Both the position numbers and the translations under genes were made by a program. Shown piece by piece: positions 57,835 through 64,000 of a stretch of DNA of 64,000 bases. Positions within the stretch are counted from its first letter, which is position 1. Each line of letters opens with the position of its first letter. Source of the DNA: Duncaniella muris (GTDB lineage: Bacteria; Bacteroidota; Bacteroidia; Bacteroidales; Muribaculaceae); assembly GCF_003024805.1 (NCBI RefSeq), contig NZ_PUEC01000020.1, forward strand, positions 1 to 64,000, written 5' to 3'. Under the pieces are notes generated by a model. It saw only the letters and a list, made by a program, of their open reading frames with translations, made no database searches and had not been told where the DNA came from.

Positions 57835-59634
57835 TCAGGATTTGTTGGCGCGCTTACGTTCGATTTCGTCAAGAATGATCTTGCGCAGGCGGAGGTGATG
57901 AGGGGTCACTTCCACATATTCATCTTCCTTGATATATTCGAGAGCTTCTTCAAGCGAGAATACTACCGGAGGGATGATGCGGGCCTTGTCATCGGCGCCG
58001 CTTGCACGCATGTTGGTCAGTTTCTTTGACTTGGTGACATTGACCACGATATCGTTGTCTTTGGCGTTTTCGCCTACCACCTGACCTGCATAGACTTCTT
58101 CCTGAGGGAAGATGAAGAAACGTCCGCGGTCCTGAAGCTTGTCAATGGCATAGGCATAGGCGGTTCCGCTTTCCATTGCGATGAGCGATCCGTTGGTGCG
58201 GCGTTCGATGTCACCTTTCCAAGGCTGGTATTCATGAAAGCGGTGAGCCATAATGGCCTCTCCGGCCGATGCGGTCAGCACATTGTTGCGCAGGCCTATG
58301 ATGCCGCGTGAGGGGATGAGGAATTCAATATGGATGCGGTCGTTCTGAGTCATCATCGAGACCATCTCGCCTTTGCGGCGGGTCACCATGTCGATGATCT
58401 TTGATGAATATTCTTCCGGCACGTTGATGGTCAGCATTTCGATCGGCTCGCATTTCTGCCCGTCGATTTCTTTGAGGATGACCTGAGGCTGGCCTACCTG
58501 AAGTTCAAAGCCCTCGCGGCGCATTGTCTCGATGAGCACCGAGAGATGAAGCACACCGCGTCCGAATACAGTCCATGAGTCCTCGTGGTCAGCTTTGGTT
58601 ATGCGCAGTGCGAGATTGCGGTCAAGCTCTTTTGTCAGGCGGTCATGGATGTGGCGTGAGGTTACGTATTTGCCATCCTTGCCGAAGAAGGGGCTGTCAT
58701 TGATAGTGAAAGTCATTGACATTGTCGGCTCATCGATGGCGATACGCGGGAGCGCCTCCGGATTATTGAAATCAGCCACAGTGTCACCGATCTCGAATCC
58801 TTCGATGCCTACAAGGGCGCAGATGTCGCCGCTTTTCACTGACTGCACTTTCTTTCGGCCCATGCCTTCGAAGGTATGCAGCTCCTTGATGCGCTGACGT
58901 ACAACTGTGCCGTCTTTCTTGCAGAGCGCTATGTCCTGGCCTTCGCAGAGCTCACCGCGGTGTACACGGCCTATGGCAATTCGGCCTACATAGCTGCTGA
59001 AGTCCAGTGAAGTTATCAGCATCTGTGCATCGCCTTCAAGCACTTCTGGTTCAGGGATATATTCGATGATGGCGTCAAGAACGGCAGTGATGTTGTCAGT
59101 CGGCTGGGTATAGTCGGTGCTCATCCAGCCTTGTTTTGCCGAACCGTAGACGGTGGGAAAATCAAGCTGATCTTCGCTTGCATCGAGATTGCACATAAGG
59201 TCGAACACCATTTCCTGCACTTCGTCAGGACGACAGTTGGGTTTGTCGACTTTATTGATGACAACTACCGGTTTCAGGCCCATCTGGATGGCTTTCTGAA
59301 GCACGAATCGGGTCTGGGGCATCGGGCCTTCAAAGGCATCGACAAGGAGGAGGCAGCCATCGGCCATGTTGAGCACTCGCTCTACCTCGCCACCGAAGTC
59401 GGCGTGTCCCGGAGTGTCAATGATGTTGATCTTGTAGCCGTTGTAGTTGATTGAGACGTTTTTGGAGAGGATTGTTATCCCTCGCTCGCGTTCGAGATCA
59501 TTATTGTCGAGTATGAGTTCACCGGTTGACTGATTGTCGCGAAACAGTTTTCCGGCCATTAGCATTTTGTCTACGAGCGTGGTTTTGCCGTGGTCCACGT
59601 GGGCGATGATGGCAATATTTCTAATCTTCTGCAT
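57835..59634 (-). CDS. typA: Ribosome-associated GTPase TypA/BipA
   Basis: 599 residues, canonical length. P-loop [12 protein letters not shown] near 10, [12 protein letters not shown] near 72 with the catalytic His, NKVDKPNC near 126, EF-G domain III-like section, and the TypA-specific C-terminal domain (about 480-599, [17 protein letters not shown]). Assists 50S assembly and stress growth. Promoter box TAACTTTG at 59664-59657. Convergent with the ABC gene 40 bp away. Confidence 0.95.
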   Translation of the reverse strand: MQKIRNIAIIAHVDHGKTTLVDKMLMAGKLFRDNQSTGELILDNNDLERERGITILSKNVSINYNGYKINIIDTPGHADFGGEVERVLNMADGCLLLVDAFEGPMPQTRFVLQKAIQMGLKPVVVINKVDKPNCRPDEVQEMVFDLMCNLDASEDQLDFPTVYGSAKQGWMSTDYTQPTDNITAVLDAIIEYIPEPEVLEGDAQMLITSLDFSSYVGRIAIGRVHRGELCEGQDIALCKKDGTVVRQRIKELHTFEGMGRKKVQSVKSGDICALVGIEGFEIGDTVADFNNPEALPRIAIDEPTMSMTFTINDSPFFGKDGKYVTSRHIHDRLTKELDRNLALRITKADHEDSWTVFGRGVLHLSVLIETMRREGFELQVGQPQVILKEIDGQKCEPIEMLTINVPEEYSSKIIDMVTRRKGEMVSMMTQNDRIHIEFLIPSRGIIGLRNNVLTASAGEAIMAHRFHEYQPWKGDIERRTNGSLIAMESGTAYAYAIDKLQDRGRFFIFPQEEVYAGQVVGENAKDNDIVVNVTKSKKLTNMRASGADDKARIIPPVVFSLEEALEYIKEDEYVEVTPHHLRLRKIILDEIERKRANKS

Positions 59635-59656
59635 TGTCCAAAAATTTTTCAGGATG

Positions 59657-59664
59657 CAAAGTTA
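59657..59664 (-). promoter_or_regulatory. typA -7 promoter box
   Basis: TAACTTTG on the minus strand, 22 bp ahead of the typA ATG; the -33 element is not clear. Confidence 0.5.
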
Positions 59665-59743
59665 CAACTATTTTCGCTAATATCTGCTTTGTTGCGCCAA
59701 AAATCGGCGTCGGAGGCCGATTTTGCTGTTCTGAGTGCCTCTG

Positions 59744-61708
59744 TCAATACATCTGATAGTCTACCGAGAGCACTTGGAATTCAGTCCGGCGGTTTATCTG
59801 GTCTGCAATTTCCTGCTGCTCTTCCGGAAGGCTTTCAATGAATGCCTCGTCAAGTACCCGGCCCTCTTCAAACAGAGAAAACTCGCGGGCAAGACGCTTG
59901 GTGATCTTTTTCGGGCGCGATTTGCCATAGCCCTGATACTGAAGCCGAGCTGCCGGAATTCCTGCCTCTATCAGATAGTCGACCACGCTTTTTGCGCGGC
60001 GTTCGGAGAGGCGTATGTTATATTCGTCAGACCCCCAGCGGTCGGTGTGTGATGCCATTTCGATTGTTATGTTGGGGTTGTCGCGCAACATCTGCACGAG
60101 GCTGTCGAGAGCGCCTTTTGATTCAGGCCGCAGAGTGGCTTTGTCAAAATCGTAGAAGATATTTTCCACGATGTTTGGTTTTGAGATCGAGGCCAGTATA
60201 AAGTCTATGCCGTATTCGGCGTCTTCTTCGGCAGTATCTGATGTGAATTCCTGTTTGGCGTTGAGATAACCTTTTGCGCCGGCGAGCATCACATAGCGCA
60301 CTCCGCGCTGCAGCGGGAAGGAGAACGATCCGTCGTTGCGGGCTACGGCTTTCTGGTTGGAGCCGTCATTGCCTACGATGCGTATCACGGCGTTCGGCAC
60401 AGGTTCTTCATCTCGGTCCAGCACCCAGCCGCTTATCTGAATCTTGAGATCGGGGAGTTCGAATGAATAGAGATGGTCATATCCACGGCCGTCGCCGCGG
60501 TTTGAACTGAAATAGCCTGACTCTTTGCCTGGGTTGGCGAAGGTGATGCCGAAATCGTCACCTTCGGAGTTTATGGGCGAGCCCATATTCTCTACCAGCC
60601 AGCCGCCGGAAGGGGTCAGCGTGGCCCGGAATATATCAAGTCCACCCAAGCCGGGATGTCCGTCAGACGAAAAATACATTATAGAGTCGGTGAGCATGTA
60701 GGGAAATACCTCATCGCCTGGTGTATTGATCGCGTCTCCGAGATTTTCAAGGCTTCCGGCCCGCTCGTTAAGTTTGATGCGCCAGATGTCTTTGCCCCCG
60801 TGTCCGGGCATGTCGGATGTGAAATAGAGATACTCTCCGGAGGGGCTTACTGCCGGATGCCCATAGCTCGAAAGCGTGTCGTTGGTGATCTCAAGCTTCA
60901 CCGGTGCGCTCCATTGTGCATCGGAGCGGTGCGAGGTGTAGATGTCTACGCCCGTATTCCGGTCGGGCGTACGTATGGCGCGGGTGAGATACATGGTCGA
61001 TCCGTCAGGCGAAAACGAAATGATGCCTTCGTCCCATTCTGTGTTCACTTCCCCCTCCACGGCTTCGGGCCGCTGCCAGTCGCCGCGTTCGTTCTTGCGC
61101 ACCATCCAGATGTCGCTGCGTTTCATGCCGGTGATCTCGCTGCGGTTCGATCCGGTTACTTTCTCATTGGTCGTTGTGAAATACAGCACCTCGCCGTTAA
61201 ACATGGGAGAGAAGTCGGAACGGCGGGAGTTGAAGAGTTTTGCATTTCTGACCACGTGGCGTGTCTTGTTGCGCTTGAGCTCTGCTGCTCGGCGCGCACC
61301 GGCAAGAGCCTGCCGGGCATGGCTGTCGTCCGGTTTGATCTTCAGATAATCTTCATAGCTTTTGATTGCCTGGGCGTAGTTGCCTTGCCCGTGTTGGGCG
61401 CTGGCAAGCTGAAGGAGTATTGTGGAGTCAGGGTATCCGTAACGCAAGGCATTCTGATAGGCGGCAGCCGCACGTGCGTCCTGGCCAAGGCGTGTGTAGC
61501 ATTCGCCCATCTTCAGAGCCACTTCAGCCCGCTGGCTGCGCTGTTCGCGTGGATTGAGTTTGTTGTAGATTTTTCGATAGGTTTTCTGGGCATCGAAATA
61601 TTCGCCGCGGGCAAGCTGCTCGTCGGCTACACTCATCTTTGCTCCGGAACATCCGGCCAGTGCGCCTGCTATAAGCGCTATATATATAAGGTGGTATAAA
61701 CGGGTCAT
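59744..61708 (-). CDS. OmpA-family lipoprotein with TPR and PD40 repeats (PorE-like)
   Basis: 654 residues. Lipoprotein signal with lipobox LAGC (Cys 19). TPR-type helices 25-145, PD40/WD40-like beta-propeller strands 160-425 (repeated FSPDGSTMYL, SPSGEYLYFTSDMPGHGGKDIW, YFSSDGHPGLGGLDIF), a carboxypeptidase-regulatory-like domain 435-500 (SGWVLDRDEEPVPNAVIRI) and a C-terminal OmpA domain 515-625 (FDFDKATLRPESKGALDSL, NIRLSERRAKSVVDYL) that binds peptidoglycan. The layout is that of PorE and related Bacteroidota envelope proteins. An exact PorE role in type IX secretion is not proven here. Confidence 0.85.
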   Translation of the reverse strand: MTRLYHLIYIALIAGALAGCSGAKMSVADEQLARGEYFDAQKTYRKIYNKLNPREQRSQRAEVALKMGECYTRLGQDARAAAAYQNALRYGYPDSTILLQLASAQHGQGNYAQAIKSYEDYLKIKPDDSHARQALAGARRAAELKRNKTRHVVRNAKLFNSRRSDFSPMFNGEVLYFTTTNEKVTGSNRSEITGMKRSDIWMVRKNERGDWQRPEAVEGEVNTEWDEGIISFSPDGSTMYLTRAIRTPDRNTGVDIYTSHRSDAQWSAPVKLEITNDTLSSYGHPAVSPSGEYLYFTSDMPGHGGKDIWRIKLNERAGSLENLGDAINTPGDEVFPYMLTDSIMYFSSDGHPGLGGLDIFRATLTPSGGWLVENMGSPINSEGDDFGITFANPGKESGYFSSNRGDGRGYDHLYSFELPDLKIQISGWVLDRDEEPVPNAVIRIVGNDGSNQKAVARNDGSFSFPLQRGVRYVMLAGAKGYLNAKQEFTSDTAEEDAEYGIDFILASISKPNIVENIFYDFDKATLRPESKGALDSLVQMLRDNPNITIEMASHTDRWGSDEYNIRLSERRAKSVVDYLIEAGIPAARLQYQGYGKSRPKKITKRLAREFSLFEEGRVLDEAFIESLPEEQQEIADQINRRTEFQVLSVDYQMY

Positions 61709-61800
61709 GACTGGTGATGATGGAAGTTTCTTATAAGGCTTGTACAGCCGTTCAGATATGCTTTTGATAATTTAACGTAGAAATCATGTGAATATTTTAT

Positions 61801-61832
61801 TTTGGAAAAGCGGCGAAATCATTGTATCTTTG
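61801..61832 (+). promoter_or_regulatory. pta-ackA promoter
   Basis: TTTG (61801-61804), 20 bp, TATCTTTG (61825-61832), a textbook Bacteroidota promoter about 100 bp ahead of pta. Confidence 0.8.
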
Positions 61833-61932
61833 TGCGATAATTCAGCATGGCCCGACTTAAACAGCCTCTTAAGCCTGAGCGCATTCTGACAAATTGTAAT
61901 TGTCAAAATCTTTAATATTAAATCACATACCT

Positions 61933-62949
61933 ATGGGTCTTTTTGAAAAACTTACCGCTAACGCAAAAGCAAAGCGTCAACGCATCGTCCTCCCGGAAGG
62001 CACAGAACCCCGCACTCTCACCGCTGCCGACCGCATCATAGCCGACGGTATAGCCGACATTATTCTGATCGGTGATCCGGCCGAGATCATGACAATGGCC
62101 AAGGATCTCAATCTTGAGAATATCGGCAAAGCTACAATCGTCAACCCCGCTGATGAAACAGTGATTGACAAATATGCTCCTATCTATTTCGAACTGCGCA
62201 AGAAAAAAGGCATCTCGATGGAAGAGGCCCGCATGACTTCTGCCAATCCTCTCTATCTCGGCTGTCTTATGGTGAAGGCCGGCGATGCCGACGGCCAGGT
62301 TGCCGGCGCGCTCAACACTACCGGCAACGTGCTGCGCGCAGCGTTCCAGGTAATCAAGACCATGCCCGGCATTGACGTGGTTTCAGGCGCTTTCGTGATG
62401 GTGCTCCCCGAAGGATCTCCCTATGGCACAAACGGACTGCTGATTTTTGCCGATTGTGCGGTTGTGCCCGAACCCGATGCGGCCCAGCTTGCCCAGATCG
62501 CAGTGTCAGCTGGAAAAACCGCGCGTGACATCGCAGGCATCGAACCCCGTGTTGCCATCCTCAGCTTCTCAACCAAGGGCAGCGCCAAGAGCGAACGAGT
62601 CGACAAAGTAATCGAAGCTACAAAGATCGCTCATGAAATGGAACCCTCTCTCGTTCTTGACGGCGAACTTCAGGCCGATGCAGCCCTCGTCCCCGGAGTG
62701 GCAAACAGCAAGGCTCCCAACAGTCCGCTCTCAGGCCGTGCCAACGTGCTCGTATTCCCCTCGCTTGAAGTCGGCAATATTGCCTACAAGCTCGTGCAGC
62801 GTCTCGGCGGCGTTCAGGCTGTAGGTCCGGTTCTTCAGGGTCTTGCAGCTCCCGTCAACGATCTTTCGCGCGGCTGCTATCCCGAAGATATCTACAAGAC
62901 CATCATCATTACCTGCAACCAGGCAATCGGTCTTAAGGGAAACAACTAA
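61933..62949 (+). CDS. pta: Phosphate acetyltransferase
   Basis: 338 residues from ATG 61933 (MGLFEKLTANAKAK), the usual length for the short single-domain Pta. Interconverts acetyl-CoA and acetyl phosphate. Seen: RIVLPEGTEPRTLTAADRI near 21, YLGCLMVKAGDADGQVAGAL near 113, AILSFSTKGSAKSERVDKV near 213, DGELQADAALVPGVANSKAP in part near 243, NVLVFPSLEVGNIAYKL near 273. Followed 33 bp later by ackA on the same transcript. Confidence 0.95.
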   Translation: MGLFEKLTANAKAKRQRIVLPEGTEPRTLTAADRIIADGIADIILIGDPAEIMTMAKDLNLENIGKATIVNPADETVIDKYAPIYFELRKKKGISMEEARMTSANPLYLGCLMVKAGDADGQVAGALNTTGNVLRAAFQVIKTMPGIDVVSGAFVMVLPEGSPYGTNGLLIFADCAVVPEPDAAQLAQIAVSAGKTARDIAGIEPRVAILSFSTKGSAKSERVDKVIEATKIAHEMEPSLVLDGELQADAALVPGVANSKAPNSPLSGRANVLVFPSLEVGNIAYKLVQRLGGVQAVGPVLQGLAAPVNDLSRGCYPEDIYKTIIITCNQAIGLKGNN

Positions 62950-62982
62950 TCATACCTCTCATACGCAAAGACAGACTAAAGA

Positions 62983-64000
62983 ATGAAAATCTTAGTATTA
63001 AACTGCGGTAGCAGTTCAGTAAAATATAAGCTTATCGACACAGCGGACAACAGTGTGCTTGCCGAAGGCGGCGTTGAGAAAATCGGACTTAACGACGGAT
63101 TTCTCAAGTACAAAAAAAACGATGGCTCAAAGGCTGTCATCGAACTTGGTCTTGTTGACCACAATGGTGCTGTGCAGGCTATTCTTAACCTTCTGACTGA
63201 TCCTGCGGAAGGATGCATCAAGTCATATGACGAAATCGACGCAGTGGGCCACCGCGTAGTTCACGGAGCTGAAAAATTCAGCGAAAGTGTGCTTATTAAC
63301 GATGAAGTCAAAGACATGATCAAGCAGTGCTACGACATCGCGCCTCTCCACAACCCTGCCAACATGACCGGTATTGACGCTATCACCACTCTCATGCCCG
63401 GCAAGCCTCAGGTAGCAGTCTTCGATACCGCTTTCCACCAGACAATGCCTGCAAAGTCGTTCCTCTATGCTTTGCCTTACAAGTATTATGAGGAAGACGG
63501 TGTGCGCCGCTACGGTTTCCACGGAACCAGCCACCGTTATGTTTCTCAGCGTGTTTGCGAATTCCTCGGAGTAGACAGCAAAGATCAAAAAATTATTACC
63601 TGCCATGTCGGCAACGGCGGCTCGATCACAGCTGTTGACGGTGGAAAGAGCGTAGACACTTCTATGGGCCTCACCCCGACAGAGGGACTCATGATGGGTA
63701 CCCGCGTGGGCGATGTCGATCCCGGAGCGCTTGTTTATCTTATGCTCAAACACAATCTGTCAGCCACAGATCTCCAGAAAATCATCAACAAGGAGAGCGG
63801 AATGGCAGGCGTGACAGGCATCTCAAGCGATATGCGCGAAATTGAAGCCGCTGTTAATGCCGGTGACGAGCGCGCTATCCTCGGACTTGCCATGTATGAG
63901 CAGCGTATCCTCAAATACATCGGTGCTTATGCCGCTGAAATGGGCGGTGTAGACATCATCGTATTTACCGGCGGCGTAGGCGAAAATCAGACTTCACTCC
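62983..64000 (+). CDS. ackA: Acetate kinase (3' end beyond window)
   Basis: Runs from ATG 62983 to the window edge; about 339 residues of roughly 400 are visible. Converts acetyl phosphate and ADP to acetate and ATP, completing the pta-ackA pathway of fermentative energy gain. Seen: VLNCGSSSVKYKL near 4, DAVGHRVVHGAEKF near 87, FDTAFHQTMP near 147, RYGFHGTSHRYVS near 174, HVGNGGSI near 206, TGGVGENQ at the end. No frameshift seen. Confidence 0.95.
   Translation, partial: MKILVLNCGSSSVKYKLIDTADNSVLAEGGVEKIGLNDGFLKYKKNDGSKAVIELGLVDHNGAVQAILNLLTDPAEGCIKSYDEIDAVGHRVVHGAEKFSESVLINDEVKDMIKQCYDIAPLHNPANMTGIDAITTLMPGKPQVAVFDTAFHQTMPAKSFLYALPYKYYEEDGVRRYGFHGTSHRYVSQRVCEFLGVDSKDQKIITCHVGNGGSITAVDGGKSVDTSMGLTPTEGLMMGTRVGDVDPGALVYLMLKHNLSATDLQKIINKESGMAGVTGISSDMREIEAAVNAGDERAILGLAMYEQRILKYIGAYAAEMGGVDIIVFTGGVGENQTSL

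Overview
The window looks like chromosome from a gut member of the Bacteroidota, order Bacteroidales and probably Muribaculaceae-like. Clear promoters have the TTTG / 19-20 bp / TAnnTTTG form typical of that phylum, Shine-Dalgarno sites are weak or absent, and the mobilisation genes and the PorE/OmpA-type lipoprotein are of Bacteroidales types. Family placement is inference. I saw no rRNA, tRNA or CRISPR array.

Positions 50521-64000 are ordinary core genome: mnmE, an EF-G2-like factor, an fdtA/fdtB-type sugar pair, a secreted nuclease, an ABC ATPase, typA, an OmpA/PD40/TPR lipoprotein, pta and the start of ackA.

Positions 1-50520 are accessory DNA and read as two related integrative mobilizable elements in tandem at the 3' end of mnmE. 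The last codons of mnmE (FCIGK-stop, 50521-50539) recur at 17725-17743 and again encode FCIGK-stop. Element A lies between these copies (about 32.8 kb). Element B lies left of 17725 and runs off the window. Each has the same backbone in the same order: terminal hypothetical gene(s), membrane protein, relaxase, MobC, DUF3408 protein, Toprim protein, DUF3987 P-loop protein, excisionase-like protein, two-helix membrane protein, tyrosine integrase, and a zinc-finger protein with four HTH repeats, then att. The copies are diverged, so this is not a recent duplication. Both keep a putative oriT in front of mobC and a run of four 10-bp repeats in front of the four-HTH gene.

Element B cargo (1-6394) is a phase-variable type I restriction specificity locus: one complete hsdS, two silent hsdS halves in different orientations, a tyrosine recombinase, a DUF2971 gene and four copies of a 14-bp site. 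A TIGR04141-type gene follows. Element A cargo sits in two places. On the left (18124-35009) are two hipBA pairs, two fic genes, three tandem small paralogues of an unrecognised family, a PD-(D/E)XK-like protein and a type I R-S-M set led by an XRE-ImmA regulator; from 35009 to 24051 this reads as one operon. Between the membrane gene and the integrase (43195-48095) are a Vat/CatB-type acetyltransferase, a third hipBA pair, a higA fragment, two small secreted proteins, a higBA pair and an integrase scrap. About 190 bp of duplicated backbone brackets part of this second cargo, recording how it was inserted. Together the elements carry DNA-modification defence, several toxin-antitoxin or kinase/AMPylase modules and a mobilisation apparatus that would need a helper conjugation system.
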